DNA of 64,000 bases from Pseudocercospora fijiensis CIRAD86 (Eukaryota > Ascomycota > Dothideomycetes > Mycosphaerellales > Mycosphaerellaceae). A program made the translations under genes and the position numbers. The DNA lies in assembly GCF_000340215.1 (NCBI RefSeq), contig NW_006921541.1, positions 3,470,954 through 3,534,953 of the forward strand. Direction: 5' to 3'. Positions 53,846 through 64,000 of this stretch are shown in pieces; within the stretch, counting starts at the first letter, position 1, and every line of letters starts with the position of its first letter. The notes beneath the pieces are model-generated. The model searched no databases. It was given only the letters and a program-made list of their open reading frames with translations, and had not been told where the DNA came from.

Positions 53846-54814
53846 ATGTTCACTTCACACTCGTACTCATCGCTGCCAGAAGCTGTACGAAATGACAGCC
53901 AAGAAACACTCTTGGAGAAAGCTCGTGACGGTTATGAGTCCTTACAGCCCAAGACGAGGAGCTGGTCGATGATATCAAGAGTCACTATCATCCTCCAGTC
54001 AATCCTCATCGTCATCTTGATCGCAGCTGTCGTGCTGCTGACGAGACCAGATGACTTCCGTCCAAGGAACTTCTCGACAGATTTCGGTAACGTCCATTTC
54101 GTCGACCGTAAGGCTGATTTCTTTCTTATTTACTGATTCATCAACAAGGAAATCTCGGCGACCTGATTCCATACACCCAACGAACCTTTGTCAACCCCAT
54201 CTATCCCAAGCCAGACCTCTCTGCCTTAGAAATCCAATGGGAAGAAGATGCCCCTCGATTCGTAGGCACGCCTGGTCCTGAGATCGACGACAACTGGGAT
54301 GAATTATTGTCAGGTAGGTAAAGTGGGAAATTTCCAACTTTTGTTGAGCCCTAGCTAAATCAGCGCTGCCTCGCAGTGACAACCTTCAATCTCTCCGGTC
54401 CAGTGGCAGTACCAGCGCACGGCCACACTCACGCTTTCGAAGACGGCAACTATGTCATGGGTCTAGAAGTATACCACGCTTTACACTGCGTAAATGCGAT
54501 CCGGATGTACATATTTCCAGACAATTACGAGTTCCGGGAGAAGAAGAGCGAGACCGAATTGCATAAGCGTAGGTTCTCCCACCTCCGAGGCTCTGATACA
54601 TTTCTGACGCAGCATAGATCACTGTATCGACTATCTGCGTCAATACGTCCAGTGCAACGCGGATCTGACGCCCATGTACGCCGAATGGTTGGGAGCGTAT
54701 CGATTGGTCTTGAAACCTTATGCGACGCATACCTGTAGAGATTTCTCGAGGATACGGGATTGGATTGAAGAGAATGTGCAAGAAGGTCAGCGGAGTGGTG
54801 AAGTGCTGCGATGA
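53846..54814 (+). CDS. UstYa-family (DUF3328) oxidase, RiPP cyclisation, gene 2
   Basis: Four exons by eye: 53,846-54,086; 54,149-54,313; 54,377-54,568; 54,618-54,814 (TGA). They give 264 residues. I chose ATG 53,846 because it places a normal 45-residue cytosolic tail before the single transmembrane helix (residues ~46-66); the frame is open further upstream. The luminal part has NFSTDFG...IPYTQRTFVNP, EIDDNWDELLS, then HALHC (169-173, in GLEVYHALHCVNAIRMY) and HKHHC (198-202), the latter created exactly by splicing intron 3. IDYLRQYVQCNADLTP, a family hallmark, and a final THTCRDF follow. Intron 1 (54,087-54,148) has an alternative donor at 54,108 that adds seven residues. Role as for gene 1: oxidative Tyr cross-linking of the core peptide. 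Two UstYa-family proteins acting as a pair is common in this pathway class. Confidence 0.88.
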
Positions 54815-54894
54815 GCAAAGTTCGATGAGATGAGAAAATCACAACCAACAAGAACCGAGAAATTTTGGTCTTCCATCATCATCTCCGGCGCACC

Positions 54895-55460
54895 TTAAGA
54901 CGCAAAATTCGGCTCTCTTCTCCCAATTCCCACCACTCTCTTCCTTTGCCACTGGATTTTCAAAAACCTTCCACCAAAGTCCTCATACCTCTCCAAAGCA
55001 GCATTGTTCCCGACGGTCACCGAAAGAGCTCGATCGCATAGCCCCTGTCCTCCTGGTTGAAGCAGCATATTGGCGATCCCACTAAACCTTGTCATCGACA
55101 CCCAGACCGCAGCGGACATATGCTTGTCATCAAACACGTCGCAAAGACGCCATCTGCCCGGACAGTAGTCACACGATCGTCCAATGCCAAGCTATCTCGC
55201 AGTCGTGCATTTGAGGCCGTGGTTCGCGAGAACACATTGTGGAGCCTGGTACAAAGGAGCCAGGATCTCCCGTGTCTCAGGAGATCGAAGCTCTAGTAGC
55301 TGTAGCTTTGCCAGTAACAAGTGAGAACGATCTCCGTATAGCACCGACAATTGGTGCCCCTCATCAAGGCAATGGTGCGGTGTAGTGAGAACAAGGTTGG
55401 CGGCAGTAGACGGCAATCTAAACCTTGTTCGGGAAGAAGAACTCTCTCTTTTGGACGGAG
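54895..55460 (-). pseudogene. Possible GNAT acetyltransferase relic
   Basis: The minus frame 55,137-54,895 contains GIANMLLQ, then ALSVTVGNNAALERYEDFGG, which resembles the end of a GNAT fold (acetyl-CoA-binding loop region and the SVxxGNxAAxxxYExxGF strand-helix). The preceding part of the domain is only found in scattered other frames up to about 55,460, and there is no ATG in place. If real, it is a frameshifted remnant convergent with the second UstYa-family gene. An intact role in the RiPP pathway is not supported. Confidence 0.4.
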
Positions 55461-55943
55461 CTCCATACATACCAAGAAGCCAAACCACGGTTGGCTTCAC
55501 TTAAGGCTATTGTTGCTTCCTATTATTGTCGCGCCTTCCTTACGCGCAACTTCACCGCGCAAACCTTACCGTACTCGCTATTCCTTCGCGCCTCGACTCG
55601 CTATATTCTTCTTCGTCTTCTACCTTTAGCGATAGCGATAGCGATAGCAGCGTTACTACTACTACTACCGTTTCGAGCTATAACTAGTATTTCGCGCGAC
55701 CTTATTATTATAGCTACTTTAGGTGCTTTAGCGCCCGACTTAGTGCCTACCTTACTAGTAGGAGTACCGTATTTATCGTAAGCTATAAGGCGTATCGCTA
55801 TAGACTCGCTACTAACTCGCTCTAGACTTCGACGTCCTACGACTACAAACACGAAAGATTTCTAGTACTATAGCGAGCAGACATAGTAGGACCTTATCGA
55901 CGATACTACAAATCCGTAAAAGAAGAAGGTAGCTTTAAACAGA
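55461..55943. other. Right boundary of the gene island
   Basis: RIP-type composition (CTA/TAG-rich, CA-poor) begins near 55,500. Several short frames exist, all low-complexity. AGCGAT repeats lie at 55,628-55,650. Confidence 0.5.
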
Positions 55944-56312
55944 ATGCGTAAATACTTAGCTGCTAGTATAATTATAGAGACTAAGCAAGGAAAGCTAGCA
56001 CTATCGCTATATTACTTCTACACTCGCTACGATAACGGCTATAAGTATCGCGTACTAGATGCTAAAGGAGAGAGAGTCTATACTTATTATAAGTGTTAGG
56101 GCAAGAGTAGCTATACTACTAGCGAGATTAAGGTTAAAGAAGACGATAAGAATAGCGAGCTAGCCGCGATGTAGGCGCGAGTCGAGGCCCTAGAGTCGAA
56201 GAATACTCTATTAGAGGTAAAGAGTATTAAATTAGAGACGAAGAATATTATATTAGAGACAAAGATTAATGCTCTTAAGACTAGGTTTGCCGATCTAGAG
56301 GGTTATTGTTAA
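55944..56312 (+). pseudogene. Small coiled-coil protein relic, unrecognised
   Basis: From ATG 55,944 to TAA 56,310 there are 122 codons with only two internal TAGs at likely Trp codons. The N-terminal half is aromatic (YYFYTRYDNGYKYRVLDAKG). The C-terminal half is a heptad-like coiled coil (ARVEALESKNTLLE..., KLETKNIILETKINALKTRF). It resembles in layout the Cys-head plus coiled-coil antisense ORF of chromovirus C, but I cannot say they are related. Confidence 0.4.
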
Positions 56313-57823
56313 AAGTGGTTCAAATAGCTTAAGACTAAGGCAATTATTAAGTTAAAGGATGTGTATACGATATAGAAGGAGTTATAGCTAAATAGCGATC
56401 GCGAGCTACTAGTAGAAGACCTTTAAAATAGTAGCGAGTCCGCTACGAGTATAGCAAATAAGATAGCGATTCTATAGCGAGTCTATAGCGAGTATACTAC
56501 GAGTCTATACTTCTACTTCTATATCTTATTTCTTCTTCCGACTGCGCTTTAGCCTCTAACTCTTAGTATATCCGCCGCTGTTAGTAGATTGTTGCTGCTT
56601 AGCTTGCTAGCTAGGTTGCTGCTTAGGTTACTACTTAGGTTGCTGCTTAGGTTGCTAGCTAGGTTGCTAGCTAGGTTGCTAGCTAGGTTGCTAGTCTTTA
56701 GATTCGCTCGACCCTTTTAGAACAGACGTGCCTCGCGGTATCCTCGCGGTGTCCTCGCCGCTTAGGTTAATAATCTTAGGCGGCTTCTCTATGTCGATTA
56801 TCTTCTCGGTCTATAGCTTTTCTTTTTTAATCTCTATACTGTTAACTACTCTATGCTTACTCGCTATAGTACTCGTAGTAGTACTCGCAGTAGGAGGAAT
56901 ACTTAGCCGGTGCTTCCGCTTTTGCTACCTTTGTTGCTGCTGCTTCCGCAACTAGATATAGATAGGTATCTCGTAGATTGTTGTCTTTGTCGTTAGTTTA
57001 AACGTAAAAAGAATCTATTTAATCGATAGCAAGCTAACCGCTTTAGAGGATACCTTATCTAGTTAATTATCTTTGTCGAAGCTAGCGTAGAAGAAGTAGT
57101 TAGTATAGTCTTCTATGCCCTTAATGTCGCTATTGTTAGGTAGCTCGTTAATCCGTTTATTTAAAATCCAGTCGAGAAAGCTTATATTAGCGGCTTTATA
57201 TGCTTCTTTAGATACGGAATTAGTCGTAGTAGAATACACCTCCGATTTATAGTATATCTACGTCTCTATAGAGGCTATAATCTTAACTTCGACTCGCTAA
57301 AGATAGATAATATAGCGGCACCGGAATAGCTTTATTAACTCTGTTTTTTCCGAAGAAGAAGAAGCAGGTATTGCTAGACGCTACGAGAGGCTCCGAGACC
57401 TAGCGTTTAGTCGTTAAGTTGGCTTATACTGCTAAATAGCAGCGTTACGTACAGCGTTAGCCGACTTAGGTAGAGAGGGGAACGCATTATAGCCTCGTAC
57501 TATACTCGTAACTATACTCGCAGCTGCCGTAGCAGCTGCTACTAATAGCTCGCGTACAAATCGCTTAGTTAGTAGATTAGGGTTCTTAAGGCTACATTGT
57601 AAACAGTATGCGTATAATTGAAACATTACTGCATACTTAACGCCTAAGACAGAGCAAAAGGTACCCTATTTAGTAGGCATTGTTATATTGTTAGTATAGA
57701 AATAGGTATAGAATAGAGGTAGAAATAGGTATAGAATAGAGGTAGAACTAGCTAGGGAAAGGACGAAATAGAACTAGAATAATCGACTCGCTATATACTC
57801 GCGGCCGGCTCGTAGATCGCCGA
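56313..57823. other. RIP-type sequence with short tandem repeats, no gene recognised
   Basis: 56,585-56,697 is a run of 12-bp units TTGCTAGCTAGG / TTGCTGCTTAGG. 57,697-57,745 repeats AGAAATAGGTATAGAATAGAGGT twice. Short open frames at 56,728-56,955 (+) and 57,432-57,626 (-) show no domain. Confidence 0.55.
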
Positions 57824-59449
57824 TTAAACTACATTATTTTCAAACTCAATTAATCTAGCATCGGGGTTTGCAAGCGCCTCCTAGTGCCGAGCCGTTGCTA
57901 ACGTCCAATTACGAGCTGCTAATAGCTTGTCTAATTCTACTAGTTCCGGCTCTTCCCCTATAGCTATATACTCCGTAACTAGCCGTCGAAGAAGTAAGTA
58001 TACAGAGCGGTAAACGCGCTCTCTATCGCTATTATTCTCGCTACTACTAACTAGATACGAGAAGTTATAAGCCTACAATGCTACCTAATACTAAGTAAGC
58101 GTAACCTCGGGTAGGTAGGCTTTAAGATCTAGGAGCAAGTATATTAGCGAGTCTGCGGCGAGTCTATAGCGAGTCTAGAACTAATATATACCGAATTCTT
58201 AAAGGTCTTGCTCGATATTATTAAGTACGCCGTCTAGTATAGGAATACCTTAATAAGAATGCCCGCTAAGCTCTAGATAATAGTATAGAATATACGGAAT
58301 ACCTAATACAACATATAGTCGCCTAGCCTGCTTCCGAATACGATAGCTATTCTAGAGGTAAATAAACTCGAGGACTTTATTACGTATAATTAGTATATAG
58401 ATCGCAAGGAAGGCAATCCGGTCGGATAACAAATTAGCATCGTATAGTAACTCGCGTAGCAACTCGTAGAAATAGCCCCTCTAGCTATCTATAGCGGGTA
58501 CTTGCTACCGCTACTATAACTCAATCCGCTAGTTTATCTTACTAGTGCCGTATTTGAAGCAATCCTAGAAGGCAGGTAGCGGTTCCTCCGATTCCGCCTT
58601 AGTACGAGTCGCAAGGCGAGTCCTATAGTAAGCGTCCGCGGCTAGAATCGTCTCCGCTCTACGGTCTAATCGGATAATCTATAGCATTACACTACTGTTC
58701 TTAATAGTTGCAACGTACTAAGCGAGTACAGAGACAGCTATCCGGCTAGTAATGCCTATATAGATCCAGATAATATAACGCGAGTAGACATTAATAGCTG
58801 CATATATCTATATGCCCTAATGCTCGAATTTATAGTAAGTATCTATTAATATTGCGTATCTAGGGCCTAGTGTCCGAACTATACTATAGTGCTCTCGTAC
58901 TCGCTCGCGGCGGACTCGTAGGCCTTTAGGATTTAGTAAGCAAGCTATACGATACAGCCTGTCTCTGCTAACGATGTTGTATTTAGACCTAATATAGGTA
59001 TATAGGTGCCTTCGGCTAAAAGACTCTACTAGAGACTTATTAAGCTCTTCTCGTAAAACCTCCGCTATCTCCTCTTCCGCTCGTGCTTATAAATACCGGT
59101 CTATTGACTTCTTTAATCTAAGCTCTTAACGTATCCGTTAATATCTCCGCTAGCCAATATTAAATCTATCCGCCTATAGTATTTTAACCGCCTCTTTATT
59201 AGTTAACCGTAGAACGTAGAAGGTATAGGCGACTCGAATCTTAAGTTGCTCGATATCGTTAACTCGCTAGTTAGTATAACGGTTATACTAGATATTCCAC
59301 TCCTAGAGCCTTCGTATAAGCGTACGCATAGATATCTAATAACCGGTCTCCTATAGAAGGTATTATAGGATTGCTTCCTTCGTAGTGCCCCTCTCGACTT
59401 AAGAGATTAACTAGGCCCTCTATAGCTCTAAATTAATACGTAGAGCTAT
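57824..59449 (-). pseudogene. Full-length DDE (integrase-core) transposase, RIP-broken
   Basis: Minus strand. The former ATG at 59,449 is now ATA, and the frame runs 541 codons to TAA at 57,824 with no indel. The N-terminal HTH part aligns with the undamaged fragment at 48,351-48,775. The catalytic part reads ILIDTYYKFEH*GI*IYAAI (first Asp), then LDRRAETILAADAYY (second Asp region), then YGTSKIN*RIEL***, the YGTSxxNQRIExWW motif with the catalytic Glu. This is the fungal integrase-core-domain transposase family. Stops are TAG at Trp and Gln positions. It ends ARLIEFENNVV. Catalytic order and preserved length make the identification good; the ends of its element were not found, apart from homology to the 48,213 inverted repeat side. 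Confidence 0.78.
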
Positions 59450-60123
59450 TATGCGAGTTAATAGCGAGTGTAGTGCGAGTCCTTAAGGTTAAACATAAAG
59501 AATTAGGTAGTAGAGGCGGTAAGAACAGCCTACCCTAGTTTGGCTTCTTAGTATCTATAGGCCTCCGTACTTTTGCCGCTAAGGCACGCTAAGAGTGTTT
59601 CGCTATAGAGCTTCTATGTTCTTCTATGTATACTAAGAGTGCGCGATCCGGGATTTCGTTAGCCGAGACGCAGTAGCGGTTGTAAAGTGTCTAACGCAAT
59701 CCCGGATAGTAGAAGCATCGAGGGCACTAAGGGCCTCCGACGACGCTTAGAGGAACTTCGGAATCGTAGAGTGGAGTGATGTAGGTAGTGTGTTAAGGCT
59801 CGACATTCAAGGCGCGCGGCCGAAGGAATCGCCGTCTTTCGTTTAGCACTCGCCTATTGTAAGCAGTAGAAGTTAGAAATGTAATATAGCTTCGTACGCG
59901 CTTTCTAAAGATAGCTATCTCTATAAGAGACGTACAAACCTAGATAGCTAAAGAAGACTAGTGCTTATAGATTGTTAAAGAATCTAGCTAAGTTCAAAGA
60001 GCTAAAGAATAACTATATATTAGCCGACGGTACTAGATTTAGGATTAAGTTAGAAGTAAATAGATTCTTAAAGAAATATAGGGCTAATCGTATACCTTAA
60101 TCTATATCTAGTCTACCGGAGCG
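59450..60123. other. Transposase leader and mixed-composition spacer
   Basis: 59,450-59,560 is homologous to 48,270-48,350. 59,560-59,850 keeps CA/TG dinucleotides and contains GATCCGGGATT / AATCCCGGAT inverted words (59,646 and 59,696). No gene. Confidence 0.5.
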
Positions 60124-61083
60124 TTACGAAAACTTTTTTCCTAATCGCGACGATCCTATCGATAGGATCGCTTAGGATCCTCGGGATTATATATTAAAGA
60201 TCCTATCGGATAGGATTGCTTAGGATCGCGGAGTCGTAATCCTATCGATAGGGTCGTCGTAATCGTAAATTTCGGGATAGGCTATTCCGAAATTCGAGGC
60301 CTAGGAACGTAAAGGACGCGAGACAAGTTAGAGCCCGACTACTACTATAGCTACTACTCTATATACTACTACTTCTATAAGGTATTTCGAGGTATTACGT
60401 ACTAATATAGATTAAATTTAGCGGTTTAGTAGGTTTTTTTTATAAATAAATTTTTTTCGTTAAGGTTTCGTTAAATGTAGCCGATATTTCGTTAAGGTTT
60501 CTTTTAAAAGCCGACGCTTAATAAGCAGAACTTTAGAAAAAAAGTATACTCGAAACACTCGAGATTCTTTTCTAGATTCTAAGATAACTACTAGGTATTA
60601 AGACTTAAAAATTTATAATACTCTTATTAGTAGGTAGAGCTCCAAGTCTTATCTTTTAGATTTCTAAAAATAGTAAAGTATAACTTAGAAAAAGCTTAAA
60701 TACTATATTGCTTATTTCTTTTTCCTAGCTTTAGTTTCGTAGAAAATCTATAAATTTTATATTTTTTTATAATAATATACTAAAAGAAAAGTACCTTTCT
60801 ACTATATTACTAAGCTGTAAACCTGCTAGAAAAAAAGATGAATTGGAAGTAAAATATCTAGAAAGCGATTTTCTTTCCTTTATATCTTTTTATCTAGAAG
60901 GTTTACGGCTTAGTAATATAGAACAAAAATGTTCTATTTCTAGTATAGTATTAGGCAAAAGTCTAACTTTTATAAGTTACCTATTTATCGTTCTAGGATA
61001 GCTTAGGATCGCTTGCGATCGCTCGGGATTAATAGGATTCCCGATCGATAGGATCGTCGCGATCGGTAAAAAAGTTTTCGTAA
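60124..61083. mobile_element. Non-autonomous TIR element (~0.96 kb) with TA target site
   Basis: The ends are inverted repeats of about 43 bp: TTACGAAAACTTTTTT then CGCGACGATCCTATCGAT at the left, and the reverse complement of the right end reads the same with a few mismatches. TA flanks CGAAAAC...GTTTTCG on both sides, as in Tc1/mariner-type insertions. The interior is AT-rich and non-coding, with further GATCCTATCGATAGGATC palindromes and a nested hairpin. A MITE-like element is the best description. Confidence 0.7.
60775..60958. repeat. Nested imperfect inverted repeat inside the TIR element
   Basis: Arms starting CTATATTACTAAGC(T/C)GTAAACC (left, about 60,802) and its reverse complement (right, ending about 60,922) pair over about 38 bp with a few mismatches. 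The pairing continues more weakly outward to about 60,775 and 60,958. Confidence 0.7.
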
Positions 61084-61899
61084 TATTAATATTAATAAGA
61101 TATCCTATTTCCGCTTATTTATCTTACTACGAGGCCTATCGCTATATAACCCTATAGGTAAAGTTCTTTCTTTAAAGTTTAAGTATATTTTCGTATAGTT
61201 ATAATAGCGATATATATACTAAATTTAAATACTAGCTAATCCTACAGTTTATCTATCTATATAGTCCCCTTAGCCGCTACTATATCTACTATAAAGTCCC
61301 TTCTAAATAGTAATATCTTTATAGGGCGACCTAGTTTGCGCTTTAGTCTAAATACCCTACTACTATACCGCTTTATTATAGAAAAGGACCTAGAAGTATA
61401 CTTAGCGGCGTTAGCGCGCTACGATAACTATATATCCTTTACTAATAGGCCCTCCTTTAATAACTACTTAATAAGCGCCTTATCTTACTTAGTTAGTGTT
61501 AGGGCTAAAGAGGCTATACGTAATTGGTATATAACTAGGCTAAGTAAAGCTAGGGTCTTAGTGCCTTAGGCAGGGCTTGGCGCTTAGCAATAGGCTAACT
61601 TGCCTACCTTCCTCCCTCTCCTCCTAGCTCCTTATCGAATACTACCTATACCTACTACTACCCTATCTACCTGCTAATATACCCTTCTTATATAGTATTC
61701 GATCTACCCTTTAAGGGTAGTAGCTAGATAGTCCTTATTTTAAGCCCCTAGCGGCACAGCTACGAACAAGACTAATCTAACTATATTACGCCCGAAGAAC
61801 GGGACCTATACGTACTATTCTATCGAAACAACCGTACTAATTATTAAGCAAGGCCTTCTATACGGCCTATTACACTAAGTTAATCGTACTAGACTAATA
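61084..61899. other. Spacer or LTR/leader of element D, nothing firm
   Basis: RIP-type sequence. A 77-codon open frame at 61,336-61,569 has no recognisable domain. The 5' LTR of element D may lie here, but its partner is outside the window. Confidence 0.4.
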
Positions 61900-64000
61900 T
61901 CTACTAATTCCGCTATATCCGCATCTTAGGGGCTAATAATACATTATTAGTATTACCCCCTATTATAATAGCCGGCGTATTACGAAGCAATAATAACCGT
62001 GCTACTACTAGTAGCGCTAGCAATAACAACGCTAGTAGCATAGTGCCTACTAAAGTGCCTACTAAAGTACCTACTAAAGTGCCTCCTACCGAAGAGCCTA
62101 CTATAGGGCCTGCTAAAGAAGAACCTATAATTCTAGGTAATAATCTAGAATTGCCTGTTAACGACATTCTTAATAACATTATTAATCGACGATATAGCTA
62201 ACTAGCCTTTAGCCCCTAACTAGTAGGGAGACTTTAAGAAGCTACTTAAAACAGGCTTACTACCCTACGTTAAGAACAATAGCTAAAGGATAATCTCCTC
62301 GAGATTCGCCGCCTAAAGGAAGCCCTAACAACTACTACTAGACTAGAACTAGTAGTAGGACCTTCTATTTAAAAGAAGGATGCTAAGCTTAAAGACTGTA
62401 CTATGTTTAATAGCTCTAGCCGCAAATAGTATAATAATTATATACGCGATTATAAATTGAACTAGCGAAATGCACTAAGGGCCCTACTAGACGACTATTC
62501 GCTAGTCGTCTATGCTATATAGTACATTAATAGAGACCTAAAGCGTACCTAGGATAACCACTTTAACTCCCTTACTAATTAGACCGCTGTTTAGTAGCAA
62601 ACCTATAAAACTATTATACTAGACACCCTTAGAAACCCTATACTAAGGCAATAACATACTTAGGACTAGTACCTTCGAGCTAAGCAAAAGACTAATCAAT
62701 CGGCCCGCTTATTCGAGGCCTATTTAAAAACCCTTAAAGACGACCTTCCGCCTAAGACTAATTCTATATAGATCTCCGAGATACGCCTAAAACTTAGATA
62801 GGAGCTTATCCTTAAATTAGACCGTCGCCGTGTATTCGAATAAGCTAATCTAATACGCATTCAATTTATAGTCGAAGTAGAAATAGCCGAACGGGCTGTT
62901 TAGCTCTAATAACGACTAGAATTAAGGATCCGACTAACTAGTACTAACCGTAGCAACCGTAGCCGCGGAGGAAACTAAGGTTCCTACTAGGATAACAATG
63001 CTAATAGTAGGAACAGTAACAACGACCTTAGAAGAGGCCGTAGCCGGCGGCTATATAGAGGAGGCCGCGATAGGGGTCGTAGAAGGGGCTCGTATCCCTA
63101 CAATACTAACCGCTCTACTAACAATAACAATAGCTACGGCAGTCTACTAACCGGATTGAAGTGCTTTAACTATAATAGTACTAGCTATCTACTAGGCTAA
63201 TGCGACAAACCTAAGGACTAGGCCCGAATTAACCGTACTTCCGCTAAACACCGAAAGTACCTCTTAGCGGCTAACGCTACCCCTATAGGCTAACCTTCGA
63301 AAAAAGAGTAAGTACCGCACTAACTGTTAGCCTTATACGGCGTAAGACTATCGACATTGTACTAGCTATTACACGTACCTGTCTCGTATCGGACTCGTAT
63401 AGTACTAATTATAAAACTAAGGTTATACTAGACTTAGGAAATTCAGTTAGTGCCCTTATTAGCTATCGCCTAGCTAAGCAATTAGACCTTCGACAATTGC
63501 CTAGGACTAACCTGCTAACCCTTACTTAGTTTAATAACGCTCGGCACTTAACCTATAGAGCTTACTATATCTATATAGCCCTAAGAGATAACCTCGGTAA
63601 TAAGCGCCTACTAAACTTTACTACCTACGCGGTAGATATAGACAGCCTCCTATCCGATATTGTTATTAGCAACCCTATTCTTAAGTACTACGCTATAGCT
63701 ATAGACTTAGGCATTTAGAAGTAGCGATTTAGAATCGCTAGGAAAGAGGACATTAAATGTGTTAATATTAGCGAGTGCCCTAACGATATTAGGGTCCTAT
63801 TTATTAGTAACCTAATACCCGCCTTAGCTAATCCGACTACCGACCTACTCGGTAGTAATAACGATAAATCTGTGCCCCCTAATAGTATAGACCCTAATTA
63901 GCTTGCTCGTATACTAGAGCCTATTCGAGAGACCTATATTAATATATTTAAATACTACTTAGCATCGATATTGCCTATATTTAAAGAGACGGATTATAAG
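61900..64000 (+). pseudogene. LTR retrotransposon D: gag and protease (RIP-broken, runs off the window)
   Basis: One frame from about 61,905 encodes an N-terminal region with a PTKV tandem (62,045-62,090, from a 12-bp repeat). A gag-like helical region follows (DYKLN*RNALRALLDDYSLV near 62,450, ISEIRLKLR*ELILKLDRRR near 62,775). An Arg/Gly box comes next (RGGRDRGRRRG near 63,055), then a ruined zinc knuckle (CFNYNSTSYLLG*CDKPKD near 63,162-63,220). In another frame from about 63,390, VILDLGNSVSALISYRLAKQ is a retropepsin-like protease, with DLG where DTG/DSG is usual, followed by more pol. RT would lie beyond 64,000. It is gypsy-like by gag and protease order; superfamily not proven. Confidence 0.7.

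Noticed and set aside
61913..62179. Minus frame with GTLVGTLVGT repeat
   Set aside because: Antisense of the PTKV tandem in the gag N-terminus of element D.

Overview
This window is filamentous-fungal DNA (Pezizomycotina; a Dothideomycete is my guess, from style rather than from any marker gene). It alternates two compartments. About 83% (1-45,060 and 55,500-64,000) consists of transposable elements and other repeated genes that have been through repeat-induced point mutation (RIP). CpA/TpG dinucleotides are nearly absent, TpA is in great excess, CpG survives, and reading frames are broken almost only by TAG/TAA where Trp or Gln codons stood. The second compartment is a 10.4 kb island (about 45,060-55,500) of normal composition with intact, intron-containing genes.

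Left repeat block. 1-16,487 is a minus-strand Ty3/gypsy chromovirus (A) whose RNase H domain is interrupted by a 9.9 kb hAT transposon (2,777-12,670). The hAT carries a transposase, an unrecognised accessory gene, a minus-strand ORF, and two RIP-broken histone H3-like genes, one with a canonical-looking modifiable tail. Short GCCGGC arrays lie inside its introns. Next comes an 11-bp minisatellite into which chromovirus B (16,573-32,043, TSD TAAGA) inserted; B was then split by chromovirus C (16,905-23,802, TSD TCCGA). B and C both carry antisense coding regions between pol and the 3' LTR. 33,370-44,133 holds a RIP-broken RecQ/telomere-linked-type helicase and large unrecognised coding relics.

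Central island. It contains DNA ligase I (minus); an undamaged 5' fragment of a DDE transposase; a HET-domain relic; and a compact gene cluster that I read as a dikaritin-type (UstY-dependent) RiPP pathway. The cluster has one UstYa-family protein (minus, 49,821-50,784), a secreted precursor with ten Kex2-bounded copies of the core QFYPVYGVDE (51,445-52,644), and a second UstYa-family protein (plus, 53,846-54,814). The precursor should be cut by the host kexin at KR in the Golgi, and the two membrane-anchored UstYa proteins should cyclise the Tyr-containing core. Ten introns interrupt the precursor, one inside each repeat unit.

Right repeat block. It contains a small coiled-coil relic, a RIP-broken full-length copy (57,824-59,449, minus) of the same DDE transposase family as the island fragment, a roughly 1 kb TIR element with TA target site, and the gag/protease part of a fourth LTR retrotransposon (D) running off the right edge.

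All gene models were spliced by eye; exon boundaries are stated so they can be checked against RNA-seq.
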